DNA of 60,753 nucleotides from DAOPJM01 sp964490325 (GTDB taxonomy: Bacteria; Bacillota; Clostridia; Christensenellales; CAG-138). Position numbers and translations under genes: made by a program. Within the stretch, counting starts at the first letter, position 1. Each line of letters begins with the position of its first letter. The notes under the pieces were generated by a model. It was not told the DNA's origin and did not search any database. It saw only the letters and a program-made list of their open reading frames with translations. Positions 8,953 to 17,550 of the stretch are shown piece by piece. The DNA is taken from the NCBI GenBank assembly GCA_964490325.1, contig CAZBBX010000011.1:1-60753 (forward strand). Reading direction: 5' to 3'.

Positions 8953-9855
8953 TTATGTAAGGGAGCCGCCCATCCGCCCCTTGACGGCGGCAAAGTACGC
9001 GCCCACCGCCATCAGCGGCAAGGCTGCAAAAAAGGTCCATGAGAGCCGCTCTTGAAAGATGCACAGGGACAGCGCCGCGCCGATGAAGGGCGCAATGGCG
9101 TAAAACGCGCCCGTGCGCGCCGCTCCCAGCGTCCGCTGCGCACGGATATAGCAGAAGATACTCAGGCCGTACGCCACAAAGCCCACAAGCAGCGCCCATA
9201 AAAAGTCGCGCAGCGCACCGAAGGACTCGCCCCGAAGGAGGGCTATCAAAAAGGAACCCGTGCCGGAGCAAAGCCCCTTGACAAGCACGATCTCCATGGG
9301 ATCCTTGTCGGAGAGCTTCCTTGTGCAGTTGTTCTCCAAGCCCCAGCAGGCGCACGCGCCCAAGACAAGGACAGAGCCCCACGAAAAATGCAGGCTCTGT
9401 GCGCCCTCAAAGGATAGTAAAACGCTTGCGGCGGTCACTAGGCTTATGGCAAGCCACAGGCGGCCGTCGATCCGTTCGCCAAAGAAGCAGAGTGCGATGA
9501 GGGCGGTCGCGACGATCTCGAAATTGTTGAGCAGGGATACGCTTGCGGCGCTGCTCACGGACAGTCCCGTCATCAGCAGGATGGGTGCGGCTATATCCAA
9601 GGCGATCATGGCAAGGGTGTAGGGGAGGTCGCTGCGCGTGAGCCGCTTTTCCGTGCTCCTGCCGACCGTCAGGCGGCGGATACCGCCCAAAAGCAGCATC
9701 CCAAGCCCCGCGCCCCAATACAAAAAGGCTGCCGTCATGGTCGGCGAGAGCCGACCCAACAGCAGCTTGGAGCAGGGCGCGTTCAGGGCGTACAGCGCCG
9801 CTGCCAAAACGGCAAAGCCTATGCCCCCGAGGGAGCCGAATTTACGCGTTTTCAT
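8953..9855 (-). CDS. EamA / DMT-family transporter
   Basis: 300-residue inner-membrane protein with about ten hydrophobic helices in two EamA repeats, typical of the drug/metabolite transporter superfamily. It starts MKTRKFGSLGGIGFAVLAAALYALNA. Substrate is unknown. The ATG lies six bases after the stop of the NlpC/P60 gene, so the pair is probably one transcript. The ribosome binding site is weak. Confidence 0.85.
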   Translation of the reverse strand: MKTRKFGSLGGIGFAVLAAALYALNAPCSKLLLGRLSPTMTAAFLYWGAGLGMLLLGGIRRLTVGRSTEKRLTRSDLPYTLAMIALDIAAPILLMTGLSVSSAASVSLLNNFEIVATALIALCFFGERIDGRLWLAISLVTAASVLLSFEGAQSLHFSWGSVLVLGACACWGLENNCTRKLSDKDPMEIVLVKGLCSGTGSFLIALLRGESFGALRDFLWALLVGFVAYGLSIFCYIRAQRTLGAARTGAFYAIAPFIGAALSLCIFQERLSWTFFAALPLMAVGAYFAAVKGRMGGSLT

Positions 9856-9861
9856 GCCGCG

Positions 9862-11127
9862 CTACCAAGGGCGGCGCGCATTGACAAAGTTGCGCTTCCA
9901 ATAGTTGGACAGGGCGCGCTTGACCACCTTGCCGTTGGAGCTGGACGCGTCGATCATCATGCCGCTGCCGATGTAGATGCCGCAGTGGGAGACCCGCGAG
10001 GAGTCGTCCGACTTGAAGAACAGGATGTCGCCCTTCTGCAGGGAGCCTACGCTTGTGATCTCCTTCCAAGTGCTCTTGTTGGAGAAGCCCGCCGCGTTGA
10101 GACGGCTGCAGCTCACCCCCGCCTTGCGCAGGCAGTAGTAGACCAGACCCGAGCAGTCGAAGCTGTCGGGGCCGCGGTCGCCCAGCACGTATTCGCAGCC
10201 GATGCGCGACTTGGCGGCGGAGATGAAGCGGTCGATACGCGTAGTGGTGGTGGTCTTTTCGGTCGCCTTGGCGGTGGCCTTGGCGGCGGCCGCTGCCTCC
10301 TCCTTTTGCTGCTTATAGAGGGAATAGCTGATGCGGGCGTCGTCGGAGTACAACAGCTCCAGTGTCTTTTCTCCCGCTAAGCCGTCCGCATGGAGGCTGT
10401 TGCGGTCTTGGAAATTTTCCACGGCGGCAATGGTCGCTGCGCCGTACACGCTGTCCACCTGACTGGTGGAAAGGTAGCCCAGCTCCTCCAAGCGCTCCTG
10501 CAGCAGCTTCACATCCTTGCCCTCGCTGCCTTCCTTGAGGCAGTACTTTTCCGCGCCGGCGGAATACAGCAGCACCAGCGTGGATTCCCCCGCTATGCCG
10601 TCTGTCGCAAGCGCGTGCTGCCGCTGAAACAGCTTGACCGCGTACTCCGTGCCGCTGCCAAAGTAGTCCGTGGCCTCGTCCAAATCGAGATAGCCCAGCT
10701 CCATCAGCCTTAGCTGCAGCTGATGCACCTCCTCGCTTTGGTCGTGCTTTTGCAGGATGATGGCCGTGGCGTCTCCCGTCTCATAGGTGGCGGAAGGGTC
10801 GGCGGTCTCGGTCGGATCATCGGGGCAGAGGCTCGCCGTGGGCGTTTCCGTAAGGGGTTGTCCGTCCTCGCCTGTGGGCGCGGGGGTCTCGGAAAGCTGT
10901 ACGCCCGCTTCCGTCTGCTTTGCAGAGCAGTTGCCCGCGCAGCTGACCACGCCTGAGATGATCCACACAAGGATCGCCGCCGCAAGGACGAGCAGGGACG
11001 CGGCAAGGATGCGCCGAACGGTCAGATCCAGCGAAAGAATGCGCTTACCCAAGGTATGCAAAGCAGCGCCCAGCTTTTTTCTTGCACGGCGCAGCGCTTT
11101 CATGACGGAACGAAACCATTGCTTCAT
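9862..11127 (-). CDS. Membrane-anchored NlpC/P60 cell-wall endopeptidase
   Basis: 421-residue peptidoglycan hydrolase. A basic N-terminus and one membrane helix (about 34-60) anchor it, then two PG_binding_1 repeats follow (about 125-280, each with a xLxxLGYL-type motif). The C-terminal NlpC/P60 domain has the catalytic Cys in DSFDCSGLVYYCL and the His in VSHCGIYIGSGMMIDA. It should cleave stem peptides. A TTG at 11163 is in frame but lies inside the -35 box, so ATG 11127 is the start, only seven bases after the -10 box and without a Shine-Dalgarno sequence. It shares its architecture with the larger protein at 35833-38756. Confidence 0.9.
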   Translation of the reverse strand: MKQWFRSVMKALRRARKKLGAALHTLGKRILSLDLTVRRILAASLLVLAAAILVWIISGVVSCAGNCSAKQTEAGVQLSETPAPTGEDGQPLTETPTASLCPDDPTETADPSATYETGDATAIILQKHDQSEEVHQLQLRLMELGYLDLDEATDYFGSGTEYAVKLFQRQHALATDGIAGESTLVLLYSAGAEKYCLKEGSEGKDVKLLQERLEELGYLSTSQVDSVYGAATIAAVENFQDRNSLHADGLAGEKTLELLYSDDARISYSLYKQQKEEAAAAAKATAKATEKTTTTTRIDRFISAAKSRIGCEYVLGDRGPDSFDCSGLVYYCLRKAGVSCSRLNAAGFSNKSTWKEITSVGSLQKGDILFFKSDDSSRVSHCGIYIGSGMMIDASSSNGKVVKRALSNYWKRNFVNARRPW

Positions 11128-11134
11128 ACGCTTT

Positions 11135-11163
11135 AGTGTAGAAGGGTCGGCGCTTTTTTGCAA
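11135..11163 (-). promoter_or_regulatory. NlpC/P60 gene promoter, predicted leaderless
   Basis: Minus strand: TTGCAA (11158-11163), 17-base spacer, TACACT (11135-11140), then seven bases to the ATG at 11127. Confidence 0.6.
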
Positions 11164-11262
11164 GCGTCCGACCCCTCATTTCATACAAAATTCAAATCTA
11201 TGTTGCACAAAACCCCTTGGCCTAAGCCCAAACAGGAGTTTGAAAGCGCCTGCTCCCGCTTT

Positions 11263-11778
11263 TTAGCGGGTTGCTTTGTCGCCCGCGCCCTTCTCCTCGG
11301 ACAGCAGCGCGAGCAGGCGGCGCTGGTTCTCCAGCACCTGATCCAGCTTGCGGTGCAGATCGTCGCTGATCAGCTCGTTTTTGAGGTTGACCTTGTAGTC
11401 GTTCTCGGCACGGGCGCGATCCTTGGCCTCCTGCCTGTTTTGGCTCATCATGATAAGCGGCGCCTGTATGGCGGCAAGGCAGCTGAGCACCAGATTCAGC
11501 AGGATGAAGGGGTAGGCGTCAAAGGCGTGTACCGCTAAGAGGACGTTGAGCACCATCCACGCCGCCATCACGCCCAAAAAGCTGAAGATGAACGCCCAGC
11601 TTCCCGCAAAGGACGCCACCGCGTCCGCGGCCTTCTGTCCAAAGCTTGGCGCTTTGCCCTGCTCGTTGCAGTTGGCGGTCACCTTCTGCTCGATCAAAAG
11701 GTGCATCAGCTCCTCGTCGCTGAATTCCTCGTCGGTGTTCTTCAGCAGCTCTCGGATCAGCTTCTGCCTGTTCGCCAT
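11263..11778 (-). CDS. DUF1003 family membrane protein
   Basis: 171-residue protein of the DUF1003 family. It has two adjacent membrane helices (GSWAFIFSFLGVMAAWMVLN and YPFILLNLVLSCLAAIQAPLI), followed by the conserved MMSQNRQEAKDRARAENDYKVN segment and a C-terminal coiled-coil-like tail. Function of the family is unknown to me. Start ATG 11778 has GGAGGAG upstream and follows the ABC transporter stop by four bases, so it is the last gene of the pqqD-like operon. Confidence 0.85.
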   Translation of the reverse strand: MANRQKLIRELLKNTDEEFSDEELMHLLIEQKVTANCNEQGKAPSFGQKAADAVASFAGSWAFIFSFLGVMAAWMVLNVLLAVHAFDAYPFILLNLVLSCLAAIQAPLIMMSQNRQEAKDRARAENDYKVNLKNELISDDLHRKLDQVLENQRRLLALLSEEKGAGDKATR

Positions 11779-11782
11779 TTTT

Positions 11783-13489
11783 TTAGCTCTCCTCCGTTTC
11801 GGTCGCTTCGGCGTCAAGCTCCTCCGTCAGATACCCGCCGTTGATGCGGAAGCGCCGCGTTGCCACGCGATACACGCCCGGACGGTGGGAGATCATGATG
11901 CAGGTGCGGCCCGCAGCGCGGATGTTTGTGAGCAGCTGCTGCTCGGTCGCCTCGTCCAAGGAGGCGGTCGCCTCGTCCAGCAGCAGCACGGGTGCGGGGC
12001 TCATCCAAGCCCGCGCAACGGCGATGCGCTGCGCCTGTCCCTCGGATATGCCCGCTCCGCCCTCGCCCAAGGGCGTGTCCAAGCCTTGGGGCAGCGCACG
12101 CACAAAGTCCTCTGCGCACGCGCCTTTTAAGGCGCTCCACAGCCTCTCCTCGTCGGGCGCGGGATCGAACAGGGACACGTTCTCGCGTATCGTGCCCGCA
12201 AACAGGCCGTTGCCCTGCGGAACATACGCAAAATAGGGACGCGTGGCGGCGCTGACGGCATGGCGCTCCCCCGCCGCGTCCTCGACAAACATGCGACCCT
12301 CGTCTGGTTCATACAGCGCCAGTGTGAGCTTTACAAGGGTGGACTTCCCTATGCCCGACCGTCCCGCCAGCACGATCATGTCGCCACGCTCGATGGTAAG
12401 GGAAACGTCCCGCAGCACAGGCTCGCCCCCCTCGTAGTGAAAGGACACGTCCTCCGCCACAAGGCGGCAAAACTCGCCCGCAGCGGGAGGCAGCGCCGCT
12501 CCCGCCTCGTCGGGCAGGCCTTCAAACTCCATCAGCCGTTCGGCGGACACCAGCATACTGTAGTAGCTGGGAATGAGATCCGCCGCGCCCACCAAGGGGC
12601 TGCGCACCTGCGAAACAAGGTTCAGCACGGCGGTCAGCGTGCCGTAGGTGAAGATGCCGTGGTAGATCGCCACCGCGCCCCAGCCCAGCGCCAGTACATA
12701 GGCCGCCATGAAGCTGAAGCCGATCAGCGTCCCCGCAAAGGTCGTGAAGCGATTGTGGCGGATGCGGCTCTTGGCGTTCTCCTTCTGCCGAAGGAGCAGG
12801 CGGTCGGAAAAGGCCTCCGTAGCGGAGAAGGCCTTGACCACGGGCAGCTCCTGCAGGATCTCCTGCATGAAGCTGCGCGCCCGACCCTCGGTCTCGCGCA
12901 CGTCCCTTTGCAGCCTCTTGAGCACGCGGCGGAACAGCAGCATACAGCCGCCCACCACAAGACCCGCCGCCAGCGCCATCAGCACTAACTGCCAGCTTAG
13001 GATGGACAGCACCACCCCCGCGCCCACGATGCGCACGAACATGCCTAAAATGCGGGGCAAAAAGCTCACGGAGCTTGTGACGACGGTGTCCGCATCGGTG
13101 GTGAGGCGGTTCATCATCTCGCCGCTGTGAAAGCCGCTGACGGAGGCGTAGCGCTTTTGCAAAAGAGCGCACAGGATGCGCTGCCGCAGCGCCACGCTCA
13201 TGCGCACCTGCATAAGGTTTTGCAGCCGACCCGAAGCATAGCTGCCCACATATTGCAGGACGACCATCACGCTAAGAAGGAGCAGGTTGCGCCAAATACC
13301 GTTCAGATCCAGTCCCGTGGCGGCGTCGATGACGTCGCGCAGCACGAGCGTGAGCAGCACGCCCAGCAGCGAGGAGACGCAGGCGATCAGGCTCACAACG
13401 AGCAGCAGCCCCCATTGTCCCTTGAGCGTGCTGAGCGTCCAGCGAAAGGCACGAGCGTTCTGTTCCTTGTTCAGGCGTTTTTCTTCCAT
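11783..13489 (-). CDS. ABC transporter, fused membrane and ATPase domains
   Basis: 568-residue half-transporter of the exporter type. Six membrane helices (about 30-320) precede the ATPase, with Walker A GRSGIGKSTL, a variant signature ISEGQAQRIAVARA (ISEGQ instead of LSGGQ), Walker B PVLLLDEATASLDE and an H-loop in MISHRP. There is no C39 leader-peptidase domain. It lies between an S24/S26 peptidase and DUF1003 genes with gaps of four bases on each side. I infer export of a peptide processed by the neighbouring peptidase; multidrug export is an alternative. Confidence 0.88.
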   Translation of the reverse strand: MEEKRLNKEQNARAFRWTLSTLKGQWGLLLVVSLIACVSSLLGVLLTLVLRDVIDAATGLDLNGIWRNLLLLSVMVVLQYVGSYASGRLQNLMQVRMSVALRQRILCALLQKRYASVSGFHSGEMMNRLTTDADTVVTSSVSFLPRILGMFVRIVGAGVVLSILSWQLVLMALAAGLVVGGCMLLFRRVLKRLQRDVRETEGRARSFMQEILQELPVVKAFSATEAFSDRLLLRQKENAKSRIRHNRFTTFAGTLIGFSFMAAYVLALGWGAVAIYHGIFTYGTLTAVLNLVSQVRSPLVGAADLIPSYYSMLVSAERLMEFEGLPDEAGAALPPAAGEFCRLVAEDVSFHYEGGEPVLRDVSLTIERGDMIVLAGRSGIGKSTLVKLTLALYEPDEGRMFVEDAAGERHAVSAATRPYFAYVPQGNGLFAGTIRENVSLFDPAPDEERLWSALKGACAEDFVRALPQGLDTPLGEGGAGISEGQAQRIAVARAWMSPAPVLLLDEATASLDEATEQQLLTNIRAAGRTCIMISHRPGVYRVATRRFRINGGYLTEELDAEATETEES

Positions 13490-13493
13490 CGAT

Positions 13494-14048
13494 TCAGCCT
13501 TTCCTGCGAATGCGCGTAAGGAGCGGATGCAAAATGCGCCCCAAAAAGTGTCTTGTACGGCGATACAGCCGCCTCACCGGGAGGCTTGCCATGCGCAAAG
13601 CCGCGTAGCGCCGCTGCTTCGGGGCGTCCACGCGCACAAGGCGTCCGCTGCGGTCGGTATAAGCGCACACAACGGCAATGATCTGGTCTTGGAAAACGGG
13701 GCTTTCCTCGAACAGCTGGTTGTCGCCGCAGATGGCGTAGCTGCCGTCCTTGTGTACGCGCACGACACGGTGCAGCACAAAGCTGCCGTCCCTGCGGCGG
13801 AAGAAGGCCAGATCGCCCCTTTTGAGGCGTTCGGGTGCGGCCGTCAGCACAACGGGGGCGTTGGTGAACAGGGGCAGCATACTCGTGCCCCGCGCCGTGA
13901 AGCTGACCTCTCCGCCGGCCCCCAGCCGCTCCTGCATCAGGGGCAGCGCCTGCTCAAGGCTTAGGATATGCTCGCACGCGGCGTCCTTCTTTGCGGGAGA
14001 AAAGACCTGCTCCGCAGCAGCGTCCTTTGATCCGACGGTCTCAGTCAT
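13494..14048 (-). CDS. S24/S26 family (signal-peptidase-like) peptidase
   Basis: 184-residue protein with the serine motif ARGTSMLPLF (Ser about 56), the RGDLAFFRRRDGSFVLHRVVRV segment split by family convention into the base region, and AICGDNQLFEE. The candidate general base is the His of VLHRV, as in ER-type signal peptidases, rather than the Lys of LepB. No N-terminal membrane helix is visible. It overlaps the upstream PqqD-like gene by eight bases. Such PqqD-peptidase-transporter sets are associated with ribosomally made peptides; the function here is inferred. Confidence 0.8.
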   Translation of the reverse strand: MTETVGSKDAAAEQVFSPAKKDAACEHILSLEQALPLMQERLGAGGEVSFTARGTSMLPLFTNAPVVLTAAPERLKRGDLAFFRRRDGSFVLHRVVRVHKDGSYAICGDNQLFEESPVFQDQIIAVVCAYTDRSGRLVRVDAPKQRRYAALRMASLPVRRLYRRTRHFLGRILHPLLTRIRRKG

Positions 14049-14310
14049 TCTCCAGCAGCCCCGCCTTATCCATTTTCTCGAGGAAGCGCTTAACGTCGTG
14101 CGCAGCCACTTCGGCGCTTACGTCGTATTCCTTTGTCAGTCCCTCGGTGAGCGCAGCTTCGTCCGTGTCCACGTCGAGCAGCTTCCAAAGCAGCGCGCCG
14201 CTTTCGTTGAAGCTGATGACGCCGTTAAAGTTCATCGCCTCCGTGCCGACGGGGACGACGACATACAGATCGACGACCTCTCGCAGCAAATATTCCTTCT
14301 TGTGTCGCAT
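14041..14310 (-). CDS. PqqD family peptide-binding protein
   Basis: 89-residue PqqD-like protein, the small winged-helix RiPP recognition element fold that holds leader peptides of ribosomally synthesised peptides. Visible family features are VVPVGTEAMNFNGVISFNESGALLWKLL and the C-terminal EYDVSAEVAAHDVKRFLEKM. ATG 14310 has AGGAGG upstream and its own promoter (14333-14361). A longer frame to 14436 crosses that promoter and a terminator, so it is rejected. It heads the operon with the S24/S26 peptidase, ABC exporter and DUF1003 genes. Confidence 0.85.
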   Translation of the reverse strand: MRHKKEYLLREVVDLYVVVPVGTEAMNFNGVISFNESGALLWKLLDVDTDEAALTEGLTKEYDVSAEVAAHDVKRFLEKMDKAGLLEND

Positions 14311-14332
14311 TGTGCGCCTCCTTGTTTCGCTT

Positions 14333-14361
14333 AATATACCATATCGCCCCCGCAATTGCAA
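14333..14361 (-). promoter_or_regulatory. Promoter of the PqqD-peptidase-ABC operon
   Basis: Minus strand: TTGCAA (14356-14361), 17-base spacer, TATATT (14333-14338). A terminator lies directly upstream, insulating the operon. Confidence 0.7.
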
Positions 14362-14362
14362 T

Positions 14363-14399
14363 AAAAAGGGGCTGTGGCGAATGAAAACGCCGCAGCCCC
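14363..14399 (-). terminator. Terminator upstream of the PqqD operon
   Basis: GGGGCTG-GGCG (14368-14379) pairs with CGCC-CAGCCCC (14388-14399) with one mismatch. Read on the minus strand it is followed by five T. It ends transcription coming from the lamin-tail gene. Confidence 0.75.
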
Positions 14400-14434
14400 G
14401 TGAAAGAGGGAAGAATAAGAAGGAGGAGGTATTC

Positions 14435-14533
14435 ATGAAGAGGTTTCCCTTTCATTGTGTACATCCTACCCTGTCAAGATGGCGTCAGTATGTTTCCCGT
14501 GTGAAAGAAACGTGTCTTTCGCACAAATGTTAG
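14435..14533 (+). CDS. Possible 32-residue Cys-containing peptide
   Basis: A short frame opens with ATG 14435 after a near-perfect Shine-Dalgarno sequence (AAGGAGGAGG, five bases of spacing). It encodes 32 residues, starting MKRFPFHCVHP and ending ETCLSHKC, with Cys at 8, 27 and 32 and many Lys/Arg/His. It lies divergent to the PqqD / peptidase / ABC exporter operon, where a precursor peptide would be expected. Against it: no clear plus-strand promoter is visible, and the same DNA is the 3' region of the minus-strand lamin-tail transcript. An in-frame ATG at 14381 would give 50 residues but has a poor ribosome binding site. Confidence 0.35.
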   Translation: MKRFPFHCVHPTLSRWRQYVSRVKETCLSHKC

Positions 14534-14556
14534 GAAACGCCTGTACTTTGGAGGCG

Positions 14557-15180
14557 TCAGCCCTCGTTTTGGGCGTTGGGCGTGGGGGTGTCGCAGCGGA
14601 CAAAGCTGCCGTCCGCCTGCCGCGCATAGGACTGATCCGCATTCAGCGCAGGAACGCTCACGTTGTCCAAGGCGCCGTAATGCAGCCCCGTCAGCACAAG
14701 GGTGCAGCCCTTCGCGTCCAAGCCGAAATCCGTCGTCAGCACGTTTTGATCGGCGGCGCCGCTGCCGCCTGTGCAGTAGACGATCAGATACGCCCCCGGC
14801 TCGATGCTTACGCCTGCGGGGAACTTGTAGCGGTAGCAGTCCTTGATCTTATCGCTCAGGCCGTAGCCCTCCAGATCGATGGTGCGGCTCGTGCCGTTGT
14901 ACAGCTCCACCCAATCGGGCGTACCCAGCGCACCCGCGTCCAAGCAGCCGTGGTTGGAGGTGCATATCTCGTTGATGACCAGCCTGCCGTCGTCGCCGTT
15001 TCGATCCAGTGCCACGGTCAGCAGCACCAAGCCGACCAGCACCAGCAGGCCGCCGCCAAACAGCAGCAACCGCCGCCAATCGAACTGTACGCCCCGTTTG
15101 CGGGGTTCAAACTCCTTTATAAAGTCCTCCGATACGTCTGCCGTGTCAGCGGTCGGACGCTCCGTCTCGGTTGTCGTCAT
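14557..15180 (-). CDS. Membrane-anchored lamin-tail-domain protein
   Basis: 207-residue protein: acidic cytoplasmic start, one membrane helix (LLLFGGGLLVLVGLVLLTVAL, about 39-59), then a single extracellular lamin tail domain (LVINEICTSNHGCLD, PDWVELYNGTSRTIDLEGYGLSD, GAYLIVYCTG). Bacterial LTD domains are generally found on surface or secreted proteins; no enzyme is attached here. The ATG follows GGAGGGAG and the gene overlaps the end of the EFR1 gene by 35 bases, so the two are coupled. Confidence 0.82.
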   Translation of the reverse strand: MTTTETERPTADTADVSEDFIKEFEPRKRGVQFDWRRLLLFGGGLLVLVGLVLLTVALDRNGDDGRLVINEICTSNHGCLDAGALGTPDWVELYNGTSRTIDLEGYGLSDKIKDCYRYKFPAGVSIEPGAYLIVYCTGGSGAADQNVLTTDFGLDAKGCTLVLTGLHYGALDNVSVPALNADQSYARQADGSFVRCDTPTPNAQNEG

Positions 15181-16081
15181 GATTTTTCTCCCTCCTTTTA
15201 CGCGGCCGTACGCCGTAATACTTGGAAAATAAGCGGAAATACCCCCGCGTGTCGGCGTTTACATAGCTTGCGGGGACAGTGTCGTCCCGCAGCAGCTCAT
15301 CAAAATGGTAGGCGCCGTTGACCCGCTTTCGAGCCAAAAAGCCGTTGCGCACCGCGTCGGCGGGGCAGTAGGCGGAGCAGCGCATGCACATGGTGCATTT
15401 GTTGGAAAACTGCGGCAGGCCGTTCATCATGCGGATGTTCCCCGCGGGACAGTTTGCCGCGCAAAGTCCGCAGCCGCTGCACTTGTCCTTCCTTGCGTAT
15501 GTCAGTGGACCGTTCAGCCTTGCGCCCAGCCATTGAATGCGAAAGAGGTACATCAGCAGGACGGCGGCAAGCGGATAGCGCAGCCTCTCCTTATGGGGCG
15601 TTTGCAGCTCCTCTGCCACGAGCTTCGCCTGCCTGCGGCAGTCCAGGAACATCTGCTTGGCAAGCGCATCGGGATAGCGAAACAGGATGTGATAGGGCAT
15701 CAGCAGCAGCTTATCCCCGCAGGGAGCAAAGCCCTTGCGCCGAAGCAGCCGATCCGCCGTGAACGAGGAGGCGGAATTAACGGCGAAGGGTTCGCCTGCC
15801 GTCTTGAGGATGTACACCGTCTTGCCGCTTGGTACGGTCGGAAGCAGCCGAAGGAAGTTTAAGAAGAAGCGAGGCGCGTTGAACGCGTGTACGGGGTAGG
15901 CGAACAGGCAGTACGCATAGTCGTTGGGGTCGGGCGGGGTGGTAAAGGGAGCGCGGACGTCGTACAGCGTTGGCTGTATGTTCCTTTCGAGCAGCGCCTC
16001 CGCCACAGCCTTGGCGACAAGGCGGGTGTTGCCCGTCCCCGAGAACACATAGAGGATCGCCCCATTTTTCGTATCCGTCAC
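15146..16081 (-). CDS. EFR1-type flavodoxin / 4Fe-4S ferredoxin fusion
   Basis: About 311 residues. The N-terminal flavodoxin-like half has the FMN phosphate loop YVFSGTGNTRLVAKAVAEAL. The C-terminal half carries two 4Fe-4S motifs: CSGCGLCAANCPAG and CTMCMRCSAYCPAD. This is the EFR1 family, cytosolic electron carriers of anaerobes whose partners are unknown. GTG 16081 is chosen. The frame opens upstream at a TTG (16162) that is itself part of the -35 box and therefore not transcribed. Confidence 0.85.
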   Translation of the reverse strand: MTDTKNGAILYVFSGTGNTRLVAKAVAEALLERNIQPTLYDVRAPFTTPPDPNDYAYCLFAYPVHAFNAPRFFLNFLRLLPTVPSGKTVYILKTAGEPFAVNSASSFTADRLLRRKGFAPCGDKLLLMPYHILFRYPDALAKQMFLDCRRQAKLVAEELQTPHKERLRYPLAAVLLMYLFRIQWLGARLNGPLTYARKDKCSGCGLCAANCPAGNIRMMNGLPQFSNKCTMCMRCSAYCPADAVRNGFLARKRVNGAYHFDELLRDDTVPASYVNADTRGYFRLFSKYYGVRPRKRREKNHDDNRDGASDR

Positions 16082-16133
16082 AGTCCCGTCCCCCGCAGCA
16101 GTTCGGCAGCGCAAAAACGCCCCGACGGGTATC

Positions 16134-16162
16134 AGTATACTCCGTCGAAGCGTTTCTTGCAA
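16134..16162 (-). promoter_or_regulatory. Promoter of the EFR1 and lamin-tail genes
   Basis: Minus strand: TTGCAA (16157-16162), 17-base spacer, TATACT (16134-16139). The 5' leader to GTG 16081 would be about 45 bases. Confidence 0.7.
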
Positions 16163-16243
16163 GTCTCGCCAAGGCTTCTGTGCTGTCGGCGTCTAAAGGA
16201 TCTTTCGTCCTGTACTTCCGCAAGGCGGGCCCTTCTCCTTTCC

Positions 16244-17542
16244 TCAGCCCAAGGTCTTTACATAGGCAAGGATGGTCTCCAGATTGGTCTTTTGATACGC
16301 GTTAAAGTACTTCTGCACGTTGACGCTCGGGGAGTACTTGCCTGTGTACCAAGGCTGGTTGTCAAAGTAGTTTTGATACTTCAGCGTCTTGAACTTCTTG
16401 CCCGAGAGCGCAAACACGCCGTTGCGTATGAAGTCCAGCTCGTCGCGGGTGAAGGCCTTCAGCTCCTCTTTTTCGATCAGCCGCGTGTTCAGCTCGCAGA
16501 TGAAGTCGGACAGGGGCGTAGTCTCCGCCTCCTCCACATAGTCCGCCGAACGAACGAACACCGAATCCGTAAAAGCAACGGTCAGGCTGCTGTTTTCGGC
16601 GATGAGGCTGCGGCTCTCGTCGCTGCCCACCCAATCATACAGCCTGCGAGCGGGACTGTCCGCCGCTTCATCGGCACGGATGGCGCAGTAGGAGGTGGTT
16701 AAAAACGGGTACTCCGCCGTCGCCAAGGTCTCCGTGCAGGGGTAGACCCCGTCGATTGAGAAGAGCTTCAGCCCCGAATCGGCAAACTCGCTGTCGATAT
16801 AGGACATGATGTTAAAGCCGATGGCGTACCGGTCAACGATGACCTTTTGGCTGATCTCGCCCATGTCGTCCTCGACATAGTAGCTGCGCTGCTCGACCTC
16901 GGGATCCACATCGCCCTCCTTGAAGCCCATGTCGTCGAAGTAGGGGATGACATACCCGTCCCAGACCAAGCTTTCAAACAGGCGCTGACTGCCCGACTGG
17001 TCGTTGCGATAGTACACCACGATGTCGGCGTTCACCCCGCCAAGCTCCGACCAGTTGGTGATCTCGCCGCGATAGATGGCGCGCAGCTGATCGGCGCTGA
17101 GGTTTTGCACGGGGTTCTCCTCGTTGCCGATGAACACCAGTCCGTCATAGCCGTAGACCTTCATTTCCACGTCCACGCCGCGTTCGTGCAGGTAGGCCTT
17201 CTCCTCCTGCGTGGGCGCGATCAAAAACAGGATGTCCGCAGCACCGTCGGCAAGGTTTAGCCATGCGCCGTGGGTCTTGGAGCAAAGCGGCTCGGGGCCT
17301 TCATATTCTCCGTCCGTGACGAAAAGCTTGTAGATCGCTTCCACAATGGGCTTGCGCGCCGTGGAGCAGTCGATCTGCGGCAGCTGCGGCACGGGTGCGG
17401 CGGTTGCTGTGGGCGCGGCCGTGGGACTTTCCGCAGCGGTCGGCGCTGCGCTCTCCTTTGCAGCGGGATCTGTTGCTCCGCCGCAGCCAAATAGCAGCAG
17501 CACCGTCAGCAGCAGGCAAATGCAGGATACGATGCGTTTCAT
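16244..17542 (-). CDS. PstS-like substrate-binding lipoprotein with C-terminal YARHG domain
   Basis: 432-residue lipoprotein: signal peptide with lipobox LFGC (Cys about 20), Ala/Pro/Thr linker to about 55, then a phosphate-binding-protein-like domain (IYRGEITNWSELGG, the PstS-type hallmark, and RNDQSGSQRLFE). The last 75 residues are a YARHG-type domain (FTRDELDFIRNGVFALSGKKFKT, YFDNQPWY). No pstCAB transporter genes are nearby, so a role in sensing or wall binding is as likely as uptake. It starts eight bases after pepF ends. Confidence 0.82.
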   Translation of the reverse strand: MKRIVSCICLLLTVLLLFGCGGATDPAAKESAAPTAAESPTAAPTATAAPVPQLPQIDCSTARKPIVEAIYKLFVTDGEYEGPEPLCSKTHGAWLNLADGAADILFLIAPTQEEKAYLHERGVDVEMKVYGYDGLVFIGNEENPVQNLSADQLRAIYRGEITNWSELGGVNADIVVYYRNDQSGSQRLFESLVWDGYVIPYFDDMGFKEGDVDPEVEQRSYYVEDDMGEISQKVIVDRYAIGFNIMSYIDSEFADSGLKLFSIDGVYPCTETLATAEYPFLTTSYCAIRADEAADSPARRLYDWVGSDESRSLIAENSSLTVAFTDSVFVRSADYVEEAETTPLSDFICELNTRLIEKEELKAFTRDELDFIRNGVFALSGKKFKTLKYQNYFDNQPWYTGKYSPSVNVQKYFNAYQKTNLETILAYVKTLG

Positions 17543-17550
17543 AAGCCCCC

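Noticed and set aside
11128..11163. TTG start of the NlpC/P60 gene at 11163
   Set aside because: That TTG is the beginning of the -35 box, so it would not be in the mRNA.
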